Source of the DNA: Hyaloscypha bicolor E
Lineage: Eukaryota > Ascomycota > Leotiomycetes > Helotiales > Hyaloscyphaceae
Direction of reading: 5' to 3'
Assembly: GCF_002865645.1 (NCBI RefSeq)
Contig: NW_020194684.1
Coordinates: 3,477,030-3,541,029, forward strand
DNA: 64,000 nucleotides
The notes under the pieces are model-generated. The model did no database searches. It saw only the letters and a program-made list of their open reading frames with translations, and was not told the origin of the DNA. Below are positions 22,045 through 31,990 of this stretch, piece by piece (position 1 is the first letter of the stretch; every line of letters starts with the position of its first letter). The translations under genes and the position numbers were made by a program.

Positions 22045-23916
22045 TCATCTCTGTAGCCTAGATCTCCAGAATACAAACTTTCTCAAATTGCTTGACCATC
22101 TCTTCTTCTTCGGAATAATCAATACTGCGGGCTTCTCTTCCGGAGTTTGCGGAAGACTCTCACTCTCCTCCCAAGGAAACTTTATAATCATCACTGGCTC
22201 TTGATCGATGCCACTAAAGATATCGTCCTCCTTCGCTGTGGGTCTGATTTTCTTCCCATACAGCACGGCTAATTCTTCAGCCTGTTCCTCTTTCAGCTGT
22301 GCATCTCTCACCCTCTTCTCTTTCTCCATCTGATCTAATCGCTCTGCCTGTCTCCGAAGTTCTTGGGGCGTCTGCTCCCAGTGCTTCTCTATTTCGTTTG
22401 CTCGCCTCCTCCCAACCTTCGCCTCGAGTTTCTAGCGTATTAATTGCTTGACCTCCAAGGCCTCTTCTGGGAACTTTCGCCCGAATGTCTCGTCGATAAC
22501 GGTTACCGCTGGAATCTGCTAGCCGTTCCAAGAAAGTCGAGCTTCGGGATTCGCTCCAGCACTTACGAGGAGTTTCATGGTTTCTAGCACAGGTAGAAAC
22601 AGCTCTTGCCTGTCGCCGGACTTCAGTGGACGTAAGCCGTCGTTTTCGTAGCAGTATTGTAAGACGTCTGTCCATGTCGTATTATTTCCAAACTCAAGAT
22701 TAGGATCTGCACCGTATTTAAGAAGTATCGCAATGAGCTTCGGGTTCCTAGGCCGCGAACCCCAGATTTCTCGAGGTTTGGGAGCTGCAGCATAGTTGAG
22801 TAGTGGGCGTCCAAGTCGAGTTTTCACTGGTTGTGCATCCTGATCCAGCTTCCATTCCACATAGAGATCCAACCCGTAGGAGACCGCTAACGACAGGAAT
22901 GATGGCTGGGAGTCGTACACAAATTGGTGAACGTGAGGCACGACTTTAACCCAAGCATAGCTACCCTCTTTGTGATATACAGTTCTGTTGCTGGTGACGG
23001 TCCAGTTGAACCACAGGTCGGTCGCGGTCTGGCAGAAGTTTTCCATCAAAGAAGCTTGCACCTGACCGGAAGTTCTCTCAGCTTGCGCTGCGTATTCCAT
23101 GAACTCCCCGGCTAGTAAGCCAAAGGTTCCAACGTCCCATTGCAAAGTGTTGAGGACTTTCATCTGAACCAAGTAGGAACGCATCAGGGAGATATCTGGA
23201 TTGAAACTAGGATCGGATTGAGAGGCGATTGTCTTCCAGATATCTGGGGTGTCCAGGAAGTCTTTAACAGTTCGATGCAGGAAATCGACTTTCGAATCTA
23301 CCAGACGCTCTTTGTCGCTTGATACTCGAACTTCCAGAAGGCCTTTGCAACGGCTGTTTACCCGTCGTACCGTCTCCTCATATCTCCATGACAACTCTTT
23401 TTCATCCAAAGGATCCAATTTCGCTCTGATAGCGAACTCCGGGTCTTCATCATCATCGGCGAACGAGAGCGAGAGCACGGATAATGGGAGTCGTGCTCGA
23501 TGGACTATTTGAAAAAGTTGTGAAGCTTGCTGCTGGTAGAACTTGTCCAGTGTGTTCATCATCAGGAGATACAAGTCTTCGAGACCTGCTGGAAGGGCTC
23601 GTAGGCGTTTCTGGAGATCCGATATTCTGTCCGAGTTTTGTAAACCCTCGAGCAATGATTTGACAACAAGTGTCACCCACAGAAACACGCCTGCTGATTT
23701 GTCGACAATCTCTGTAACGAGTTCTGGGGCACGCTTTGGCTCTCTCATTTTGAGGATCTCGAATCTGGGACTTTTCGCAAGCTCGATATCGGTGTAAAGT
23801 TTAATGTCGTTTTGCGTCAAATTCTGAAGCTTCAGGTTCGGATATTTCCCAAAACCGTCTTCAAAAGCTAGGAGAGGCCTACTAGAAAGGCACATTTTGA
23901 CGTTGGAAGAAGCGGC
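22045..23916 (-). pseudogene. NACHT-ankyrin NTPase, C-terminal half (severed)
   Basis: Minus-strand continuation of the gene whose N-terminal half lies at 29802-31219. It begins at AASSNVKMCLSSRP (about 23873-23914), the segment that follows Walker B in fungal NACHT proteins. It then runs through LQNLTQNDI, the winged-helix-like region (AGVFLWVTLVVKSLLEGL), an HRTVKDFL motif, and ankyrin-like repeats ending KYGADPNLE and SAGANPEA. Two in-frame TAG codons (22519-22521 and 22432-22434) lie where the coding sense clearly continues. The distal part to 22045 is a charged coiled region (ELRRQAERLDQMEKEKR) and a Pro-rich tail. There is no ATG of its own at the 5' edge; the sequence upstream of 23916 belongs to the inserted segment. 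Confidence 0.85.
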
Positions 23917-24477
23917 TACCCTGTTGCATGGCAACTGTGCTCCAGTCACGTGCAGGCCCACGTGACCACATTCACTGTATTTAAGCTCTGGCCACCCGTG
24001 CCATACCTCCTTTCCTCTCTTTATCGAATATATACTACTTACACCCGCATTTACTGCAACATACCCCTTGGAACAGCTTGACAACTTCTGTGTTATTACC
24101 CTCATAATCTCAGACGACAAGTGACTTCACTAAAGTCCATTTCCGTCTTTGGACCTGAGCAGTCGCTGCTCTAACCTGAGCTAAGCCCTGAGTCCTGAGC
24201 ACGCTAGTGAGCCAGCTGGATTTTGTTCAAGGGTCCCATTCCGGTTCCTTGCGGATCGGCTATAGTTTCTATTATTTTGAGGTGATCGTTCTAGACCCCC
24301 AGGTCTATTTTGATATTCGGAGTACTACAATTACGAGTGTATCGGTTTAGAATACTATAGCTCGTAGTACTTGCCTTTACAGTATAACACTTACGCATAT
24401 TACAAAATGGATCATGCGCCTTACTTTTACTTTAAGCCAGAGTAGTCAGGGTAATCGATCGCAGTTTTGTGATAATC

Positions 24478-24790
24478 TACCTAAATTTCGGCTCCTTCAT
24501 TTAGGTGAACAGCCGCATATGGACATAAAATATAAACTCGTCGAAACTCCCTTTATTACTACTAAAATGATGCCCTACATTATGATCTCCTATCACTGGA
24601 ATTATAGGAACAAAGTGGAACCCTTTTGACAGGGGAATATAAAGTTCCTGTCTCAGAAGGCGTCTTTTCCATGCTCAATTCCCTATCGGAGGCCGAACGC
24701 TGTCACCTGTGGTATTGCCCTGGGTATTCTTAGGTTAACGCTATTTACTTATATATCAATCAATACCAAAGGAAATCCCACGCAAACTCG
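24478..24790 (+). pseudogene. HET-domain relic
   Basis: Decayed N-terminal part of a HET protein. It reads FRLLHLGEQ, DIKYKLVE, then PYIMISYHWNYRNK, which correspond in order to the RLL, Cys/Leu-Glu and ALSYVWG blocks of HET domains. After a stop and a frame change it continues with KVPVSEGVFSMLN and a block resembling the DAICINQ motif (NAIYLYINQ) near 24732-24760. Frameshifts and stops are present and nothing recognisable follows. It lies on the same strand as the intact HET gene downstream and within the same inserted segment. Confidence 0.5.
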
Positions 24791-25242
24791 AGGTCTGGCC
24801 TTCCATATTCTGAGGGGTTTCGTTCCAGGCATTTGAGCAGTGGATAATCACTAGCGAACAGATGCGCCAGCGTCAGGGGCGCCGAAGCAGATCCTTGTCA
24901 GAAAAGTTCACCGGCTAATAAATGCCCACACCACTTAGACGCCCAAAAATCCATTTAACTACAATAATGACAAACACACAGAGGAAAATAAATTGATGCT
25001 TGTGATCTGCAACCCAGTTATAGTAACTTTGCAATTTTTCAGAATTTTCTAAGCACGTTTAAAGAATCACGGGTTTCGGTGTTCTGCCAGGGGTACAAGT
25101 CGGCTGTTGCCTGGTGAAGTCTATTTCTGGAAATTTTCTACTTATCCCTTCGTCCGGTGAGACATGGTCCGTACGAGCAGGGGGACCTGGCTCAAGGCGA
25201 AAACGCGTCCCTTTACGCAGGTGCAGGCCCTAATGTTGGTTA

Positions 25243-25796
25243 CGAGCCTGCGACCATGGGTCTGTGCGCACAGGGCATTTTCATCAAAAAATCACGAAAG
25301 TTAGGTATTAAAGTAGCGTTTAATTAGGAGTTGACTACCCATGCCGCTACTCTCCCCCCCCTAATTAAATGTAACAGTGGGTCCCCGCAAAACCAGCCTG
25401 GCACGGTCCAGTTGCCATACCAAAAAACCCCTGCACTTGGACCCACTGTTACATTTAATTAGGGGGGGGGGAGAGTACATAAGTACTTGTACCCAATGCT
25501 CTTGCTTTAAAATCAGCTTATTAGGGCGTCGTCATTCTGGGTAAGGGTAGCTAAGGATCTTGCGGACCGTGGTATCGCTGAGCTTGTATCGTACTATTAG
25601 GGCGCAAACGGGGACCTTTCCAAACCAGCGAAGCTGGCGCATAGCCTCCTTATGTTTCGTAGGGATCTCATAGCCTTTCTCGTGCTGAAAATTGAGCGGT
25701 GGGGGTGTGTTCAGGGCTATGGTGGGTTGTTTAGGGGGCTGGTTAAGTGAAGCCTGAAAAAGCGCCTGTGCGCACAGACCCATGGTCGCAGGCTCG
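25243..25796. mobile_element. MITE A, CGAGCC ends, TTA target duplication
   Basis: Inverted arms CGAGCCTGCGACC and on through GGGTCTGTGCGCACAGG, at 25243 and ending 25796. The 3-bp duplication TTA lies at 25240-25242 and 25797-25799. A 3-bp TWA duplication is characteristic of the PIF/Harbinger superfamily. Length is 554 bp including nested element D. A relative with matching arms sits at 50709-50979. Confidence 0.85.
25350..25475. mobile_element. MITE D, 126 bp, nested in MITE A
   Basis: Arms CTCTCCCCCCC then TAATTAAATGTAACAG at 25350 and the reverse complement ending 25475, flanked by TA on both sides (25348-25349 and 25476-25477). The arms of about 35 bp occupy over half the element, and the C/G run differs in length between arms. 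This is the innermost of four nested layers. Confidence 0.82.
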
Positions 25797-25864
25797 TTAC
25801 ACCGCCTTTGCAGGGGTTGCGCTGAAATGCCCTGTAGTAATGCGCTGTAGCCGACTGTTGCTTA

Positions 25865-26126
25865 CGAGCCTACGGACCAAAGTCCGTGTTTTTAGCGATA
25901 TTTACAGGTATCGCAAAACCAAAGTCGCCACATTCACTTTACAATTTCTTAACAACTATAGATTGAAACTTTACATAATTCAAGAGGATACGATAAAGGA
26001 AGCTAGAATGAATTTAGAAAGCCTTAATAACTAATTTTGAATATAAAAGAAAAGCATCCAAAATAGTTATGGGGTTCGATTCTTAGCGAAATGCCCTAAA
26101 AACACAGACTTTGGTCCGCAGGCTCG
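25865..26126. mobile_element. MITE B, CGAGCC ends, TTA target duplication
   Basis: 262 bp with arms starting CGAGCCTACGGACCAAAG at 25865 and the reverse complement, with a few transitions, ending 26126. TTA duplication lies at 25862-25864 and 26127-26129. It shares the terminal CGAGCC with elements A and C but differs further in, so it is a second family of the same PIF/Harbinger-like type. It sits in the unpaired centre of MITE F. Confidence 0.83.
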
Positions 26127-26633
26127 TTAGCAGAACTCAAGGCGGTGTAACAAACATTAGGGCCTGCACCTGCGTAAAGGCACGCGTTTTCGCCTTGAGC
26201 CAGGTCCCCCTGCTCGTACGGACCATGTCTCACCGGACGAAGGGATACCATCCATTGAAAATGAGCGAAATCCGTGTCGAAAATCAGGGGCTGTGCCCCA
26301 CTTTTAAGTGGAGATGTAATTTCCAGAGTTTTAAGGGAGCTTGAGCTTTCCCAAAAAACACCACAATCAAGATTCAGTTCAACAATCCGAATCCTCAAAA
26401 TTCTGCCAGCCTTGACGAGGACCAATGAATTGGTCGCCTTATTTGACGCTTAGGTATCAACGAATGAGGATCCCTTTCCGGAATAGCGGCTGACTAGTTC
26501 TAGATCTTGACTCCAACCAACACTTTTGAACCAAAGCGCTTCATCTCCCCTACACTCTACAGACCCACGAAGGATCAGACCCGAATTCTCCACTATACAA
26601 GCATCCGCATTCATCTTCATAGTCTCAGAAACC

Positions 26634-28481
26634 ATGTCCGGTCAAATTTATATTCCACTTCCTACCGCCAACTCAATACGTTTGCTGAGGCTAGCGCCTG
26701 GATCCAACGATGACCCTATTACTTGTGAGCTGGAGATTTTCTCGCTCAACGAAGCACCCACCTATGAAGCCCTATCTTATGTTTGGGGTAATCCGCAGCC
26801 TGCAGCATCAATCCTGAATCGTGGCCTTGCTCAAACGGTCACTCCTAATCTAGAGAAAGCTCTCAGGCGGCTTCGACTGCCAGACCTCGAACGGGTGGTC
26901 TGGGCTGATGCAATCTGCATCAACCAAGAGGATATACATGAACGAGAGTGTCAGGTTTTATTGATGCAAGCTATCTACAATCAAGCGTCAAAGGTTCTGG
27001 TATGGCTTGGGGATGATGAGTTTGGTCAAGCAGAGAAGGCCTTAAGAGTTATTGACTTAGCTTCGGGTTGGTGCATGACCGAGACAAACGCAAATTCCTT
27101 ATCGGAAATTGATTTTGACTTGGTCAGTGAGCCGACCCTCATCCAACGAGCGGGCTATGGTTCGCTGCACGCTACCAGCTTTTTGAGCGGTTTTCTTGGT
27201 ACTCCAATGTGGGAGTTCGACATAATGAGGGTCGAAGTAGAAAAATGGGCTTCCCTACGCTGGCTTTTGGAACGTCCTTGGTTTTCAAGGACGTGGATCA
27301 TCCAGGAGGTTGCATTTGCAGATTCCATAATAATGATTGGCCAACATGAGCTCGAATGGGACCAGCTTGCCATTGCTACAGCCTGGCTTGATCGGAAAGC
27401 CTACCCCCCGAATCGTACTGGCCAGGATACACAAAATATGAGACGCATACGAGCAATTTATGCCTGCAGTCCAAGACGAAATATGGGGGTTCGCTTAGAG
27501 CTCGCAGAAGCATTGGAGCTATTACGAGGCTTCGATACATCCGAGATCCGGGACCGAGTATATGCCGCTGTTTGTTTGTCTAATCAAGAAAAACTAAACC
27601 ACTCGCTACTCAAACCAAGCTACTCTAGGCCAATTCCGGAAATATTCACAAATGCAACAGAGTATGTAATACGCAATCCGGGTTCGAGACATGCCCAGTT
27701 GGATATTTTGTCATCTGTTACCGGAGAGCGCAATGTGCTGGATGGTTTTCCGTCCTGGGTTCCTCGTTGGGATGAGAAACCACGTACATCAGAACTGTGG
27801 GTCACGAATATCGGCTCTCGATGGAATGCATGCGCAAGCAAAACAAGCGAAAATGTCTCTGTGAGTGATCGAAAAGGTCTGGTTGTTGAAGGCATACGCC
27901 TCGGAACAATTCAATTCGTAGATGACCGGCTTTCTGGCTTGTCAAGTACCGAAGAAAACCTAGTACAACAGCTATTTGAAGAAAGAGTTGCCAATCTGAG
28001 GAGTTATGGACCCTTTGAGAACCTAGCTGAAGCATTTGCCCAGACGATTACTGCGGGTTCGAGCCGAAATTTTGATGCAGGCGGCGGAAAAGGAGAATCA
28101 TTCCACTGGCAGGATCTAGTATCATATTTTGCGTGGCCGAGGTCAAAGGAAGAGAGAGACCGAATGTCAGAATCACATGCAGAGCGGATGAGGATAATGC
28201 AGGAGACGTCCAATTTCGAAATGTCGATTAAGACAAACCATTCGTTCTTTGTATTAAACAACGGATTGATGGGAATGGGTCATTGTAGTATCAAAGAAGG
28301 CGACGAAGTCTGGATACTCTTTGGAGGTCGGTTACCTTATGTACTGAGGAGTTTCAGGGACCACTACCAATTCCGACGTCAGTGCTATTTAGCTGGATGC
28401 ATGGATGGGAGTCCCGTTACTGCTTGGGAATCTGGTTTGTATCCAGAAGACTTGGATAAAAAAGAGATTGAAATTTGTTAG
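26634..28481 (+). CDS. HET-domain protein (heterokaryon incompatibility type), intact
   Basis: Intronless, 615 aa from the ATG at 26634 (MSGQIYIPLP, context aaaccATGT). The frame is open 36 codons further upstream from a TTG, but no ATG lies there. The HET domain spans about residues 10-225, with all three signature blocks: YEALSYVWG (44-52), WADAICINQ (90-98) and RPWFSRTWIIQE (214-225). The C-terminal part ends with the block SFFVLNNGLMGMG, then GDEVWILFGGRLPYVLR, typical of long fungal HET proteins. In studied fungi, HET domains drive cell death after allorecognition, usually together with NACHT or STAND partners. Here the gene sits inside an insertion that broke a NACHT gene. No frameshift or internal stop is present. 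Confidence 0.93.
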   Translation: MSGQIYIPLPTANSIRLLRLAPGSNDDPITCELEIFSLNEAPTYEALSYVWGNPQPAASILNRGLAQTVTPNLEKALRRLRLPDLERVVWADAICINQEDIHERECQVLLMQAIYNQASKVLVWLGDDEFGQAEKALRVIDLASGWCMTETNANSLSEIDFDLVSEPTLIQRAGYGSLHATSFLSGFLGTPMWEFDIMRVEVEKWASLRWLLERPWFSRTWIIQEVAFADSIIMIGQHELEWDQLAIATAWLDRKAYPPNRTGQDTQNMRRIRAIYACSPRRNMGVRLELAEALELLRGFDTSEIRDRVYAAVCLSNQEKLNHSLLKPSYSRPIPEIFTNATEYVIRNPGSRHAQLDILSSVTGERNVLDGFPSWVPRWDEKPRTSELWVTNIGSRWNACASKTSENVSVSDRKGLVVEGIRLGTIQFVDDRLSGLSSTEENLVQQLFEERVANLRSYGPFENLAEAFAQTITAGSSRNFDAGGGKGESFHWQDLVSYFAWPRSKEERDRMSESHAERMRIMQETSNFEMSIKTNHSFFVLNNGLMGMGHCSIKEGDEVWILFGGRLPYVLRSFRDHYQFRRQCYLAGCMDGSPVTAWESGLYPEDLDKKEIEIC

Positions 28482-29801
28482 TACATAGTTATCCTTTAGT
28501 CATTCACACAATTATATGCTGACTTTGAGCAACACCTGAGCAAAACTGAGTAGACCTTGAGTAGATCGGGAGTAGCCTGAGGCACAATGATTTTGACCAT
28601 GAACAAGCCTGAGTAAGCCCGAGCAAGCGTGATTCAGGCTGAGCAAAATTAAGCTGAAGTTGAGCCGAGTAAGGTTTTGCCGATGTAATGGGCCAAAAGC
28701 AACTAACCCAGTTAGGTGTATGCCAAGAGTAGATTTGACTTGGAAATAGCGAAATATTATAATGACTTAAGAATAGTATATCAAGAAATGTAAAATAGAG
28801 AATAGAAGAGTATCGATTAGTTTATTAAAGTTATTTGACTGTTAGATACGAATATTATACGAAAGCTAGCCGCCGTATTGCAACGGCTGTAACAGAGTAG
28901 TCAAGGCATTGTAACCGCACGAAACACTCAGGGCTGCGTAGAGGCATATGAGAATGCAAATCGGAGACTTGTCAGAGTATATTCATAGGCTAGCTACGAA
29001 AGAAAATAAGAATATATAAAAGAAAATAGGGAGCTTAGCCCTAGGTTACTATTCTATAAGAGAAATAAGATTATCCTTCGACTAGTATCTGAATCGGCTC
29101 CGACCCTGTTTCCTAGAGATCCGCGCAGGGACTAATTCCATCTTCGCAGTCGTTATGGTGAACTTTCGGTAGGCTTGTCCTCACACGTATTACACCCTGA
29201 ATTTGCGTCTTTCACACCAACCATTCTGTCACGTGCTGTGTACAGGCATATTTATAGCTTCTTCACCGCCATTAGGGCTCCATCATTCATGCACAAACAT
29301 ACCAATATACACCCATTTCCACCCCCGCAGCTTGTCCAGGCCGTGACACATTCGCAGTTTCGTATTTCGAACAGTCACAAGCACCGAGGACTCTTCTCTG
29401 CCAGGCTAATAGTGCGTTTGCATGTAAGTGACAACAACATGCCAAAAATTAAGTTGTCTACTGGAAAGGCAAGCAAATTCGGACTTGTAGATGGAGATAG
29501 AGTCTAGTAGAAGAAAGAATAGATTAAAAATATGAGAAGGAGCACGATGGCATATCCTCACTTGGAAAGACCCAAAGCGATTCCATATTGTAGGAAGAAT
29601 CTGCCTCGAGACATAAAGAGGCCCTGTTTGGGTGCCCTAGGGAGCCGAATTCGTGCCCCTCAATACAGTCGTTTAGACTTGCCGACTTTTGTTCTGCATA
29701 ACCGAGTATTAAATTATCGATTGGTAATTAGAGGCGAGAGCAAGAACGTGACTGAGCGACCTGAGCAGAGGGTGAGGCGAGGGTGAGTAGCGCCTGAGTA
29801 G
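28482..29801. other. Non-coding distal part of the HET-bearing insertion
   Basis: No gene recognised. From 28525 to 28670 there are about ten irregular copies of CTGAGCA/CTGAGTA-like words, which recur at 29740-29800 next to the right edge. 28740-29060 is AT-rich. A minor open frame at 29175-29507 has no recognisable domain. Confidence 0.5.
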
Positions 29802-31219
29802 AGCGGCGATGCTGACTAACCGAGACTGGAGAAAAAAGACAAAAACATCGTCTGGGATTACCATCGTATTCATCGAGCCCGTCAACAAAAAAGCAAAACT
29901 TTGCAGAGACGCCGTCTTGTTTAAGCAAGCGATCGAATCCTTTCATGAGCTCCATTCGACTCCAGGGATTCATGTCATCTCCGAAGAAATCGTAAGACCG
30001 CCAGCGATAGGGGAATATCAGAGGAATTAACTCTTCGCATTGAATGAGTGATTCGTAAAGGAGAGACTGAAGAAGACCAGTCTGAGACTTCTGCATTGAC
30101 GTTCCAGAGTTCCAGAAGTAATAGCTCGCGGTGATGAGGGGCATATTTCCTGCCCAGCGTTCTAGTAGTAACCGAGACTTCGGGTTGTTGTATATGTACT
30201 TCATCAAGGTCGACTTTCCAGATCCAGCTTTTCCACTTACCCAATAGATCCCATTTCCCTGCCGAAGCCATGTTTTGAAACAGCTCCAGCTTTGGTCGGC
30301 GGTTACGTTATAAATCCAGTCAAAAGTCGCATTGTGAGCGGCAACTATCTCTTCTTGCCTGTCGGACATGCTCATAAAGCTAAGTCGGTGCAGGAATCTC
30401 TCTCGCAGGAAAGCAATCCTCTCCTGCTCCACCATATCTGTAATCCTGACTGAGAATTCCGCCACATGCATTGGATTATCCCCGTGCCATTGATGCTCCT
30501 TGATAGCCCTTATGATTGCTTGTTGGTTTGTCTTGTTGTCCGTGCGGATTTTGTCCAGAGTTTCGTGGATATCTTGCGTGTTTGAGTCGAGCGCCTTGAA
30601 GCCGTCGGACTGCTTCAAAGCCGCGTCGTTGATGCTAGTCCTATGCGCAATATCAGCGAGTGCAACTCTAATAGCTTGTTTGAAAGACTTTTCACCTCAA
30701 AGATATCAGAAGCTCAGTGTCTAGTGCTTTCCTGCACTCTGTGAGCTTAGACACTGCCTTTTGTATTTGATCCTCGTCCCAGACGGTCTTGAGTGCCATC
30801 CTGAAACTTTTCCATTTGTTGTTATTCCCTTCCACCTTGAACATTCTTAGAATGCTGATTAAGTCGCCTGCTACCTCGCCACATTTGGCATTGATTTCCC
30901 CAAGCTCTATCTCAGCACGATTTTCCGGGGTGTAATCTCGAAGTGTGAAAGCTCTCTCTCTCTCAGCTTGTTTGCTAGAGACATCGTCTCGGAGTTTGAT
31001 GGCCTTGACGGGTGGGAGTAGATGGCGGTTCATGTCTGTTCGCAGTCTTTCGGTCAATCGATTCAAATTAGCTGCAATAGCTTCTAGATCCTTGTTCCCG
31101 ACCAGAGCTCCATCTGTAGACTTATAGAGTTCATGACTTTTGGACATCAATTTGACGGTGAAGTCGACGAATTGCACGATATTGCCAGCCACACCCAATG
31201 CGGTGAGTGGATCGAGCAT
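29802..31219 (-). pseudogene. NACHT-ankyrin NTPase, N-terminal half (severed)
   Basis: Starts at ATG 31217-31219 (MLDPLTALGVAGNIVQFVDF), the N-terminal domain common in fungal STAND proteins. One 55-nt intron (30641-30695) has a GTGAAA donor, CTGAT branch site and CATAG acceptor. The NACHT core follows: P-loop GKAGSGKST at 30208-30234 and Walker B FCFFVDGLDEYDG at 29860-29898. Right after Walker B a one-base shift is needed to continue in the sense that joins the C-terminal half, so the gene carries a frameshift as well as the insertion. Sensible coding ends exactly at the AGCGGC repeat at 29802-29807. Both catalytic motifs look intact, so a truncated NTPase fragment could still be translated. 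Confidence 0.85.
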
Positions 31220-31990
31220 TTTGAAATGATCTCCCTCTCCAAATATTTTGAGAAGGGGGTTCTGGAGGCAGTTTGAGGCATGGGCCGAATGACTGAATTG
31301 AATAAATTGAAGCAATGTTTGAATGGTCGTCGTCGCGGGCGACAAGGCTGCCTTATCATTTTGAATGCCGCACCTATCTTGCCTGCGCCCACTAAGCCTC
31401 CACTGGTTGGCCTGATGCCGTTCTCTTTTGCTTCACCAAGACCCAAAGAAGGCGAGGCTAGATATACGAAGAGATTACTTTCTAACTCGGACACGTACCA
31501 TTTAATTCCAGGATCGAGGATTGTTTGTACCTCCGGCACTCGCTATTAACTGCTCCGTTGCGGTCATCTTTGCTGCACCCTTTTTCTCTTAGTATTGTCA
31601 GTTCAATCTTCACCCCTTGAGTCTCCTTGAGCCATTTTTTCAATGGATGGTGGTGAAGGAGAGTACTTCAGCTTGGGTGAATGATTTGGTATACCTTGCT
31701 TGCCCAAGGACAACCATGCGACTGCTACACCAGACATAATCGCCAACACTGAGCTCTTCCACAGAAGCGACCAGGTATATGCACATCTCTTAGACACAGT
31801 CAGAGAGGCGGTGACGCCCTTCACAGAGAAGTACACAGTCTAGGCAATTACAACGATAAGAATTCATTAATTCAAGGAAACGGGTTTGAAGCGGGTGCTA
31901 CTCGTACAAAATAATTCCCCTCGAAGAAGAACAAGAAAATATTAACCAGTTTCCTACCCCAGCGCTGAAATTTAAGACTGGATCGACAAC
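31220..31990. other. Intergenic
   Basis: Between the NACHT N-terminal half and the end of the giant gene. A minus-strand frame at 31603-31836 has a hydrophobic stretch but no family resemblance. Nothing else supported. Confidence 0.4.

Larger units (their letters stand above)
25145..26245. mobile_element. MITE F (host of nested MITEs), TA target
   Basis: Arms start TCCCTTCGTCCGG at 25145 and end with its reverse complement at 26245. TA flanks both ends (25143-25144 and 26246-26247). The arms run about 100 bp, and they line up fully only when element A and one copy of its TTA duplication are removed: the arm then continues as CACCGCCTT. Without elements A and B (each counted with one duplicated TTA) the element is about 280 bp. 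Confidence 0.85.
23917..29801. mobile_element. HET-gene-bearing insertion (5.9 kb) in a NACHT gene
   Basis: Both edges carry the 6-bp direct repeat AGCGGC (23911-23916 and 29802-29807). Deleting the segment plus one repeat rejoins the NACHT gene so that codons upstream of the break lead into the AASSNVKM segment without loss. Contents: a HET relic (24478-24790), a stack of four miniature elements (25145-26245), an intact HET gene (26634-28481) and about 1.3 kb of unrecognised DNA. Patches of CTGAGCA/CTGAGTA-like words occur near both ends. No convincing terminal inverted repeat, LTR or transposase is visible, so the class is unknown: a non-autonomous DNA element, a LINE-type insert with cargo, or a Starship-like derivative are all possible. 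Confidence 0.75.

Noticed and set aside
23935..24120. Upstream extension of the C-terminal NACHT frame to a codon read as Met at 24120
   Set aside because: The sense of the protein changes abruptly at 23916, at the AGCGGC repeat. The extension is translated insert sequence and not an N-terminus.
25141..26250. Initially read as a CRISPR-like or tandem array because of recurring GC-rich blocks
   Set aside because: The blocks are inverted pairs belonging to nested MITEs with target duplications, and the organism is a fungus.
28839..29170. Possible solo LTR beginning TGTTAGATACG
   Set aside because: No CA end with a matching 5-bp duplication and no second copy in the window.
29175..29507. Open frame inside the HET-bearing insert as a possible transposase or recombinase
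   Set aside because: No DDE, tyrosine-recombinase or reverse transcriptase motif. Pro/His/Phe-rich composition looks like translated non-coding DNA.
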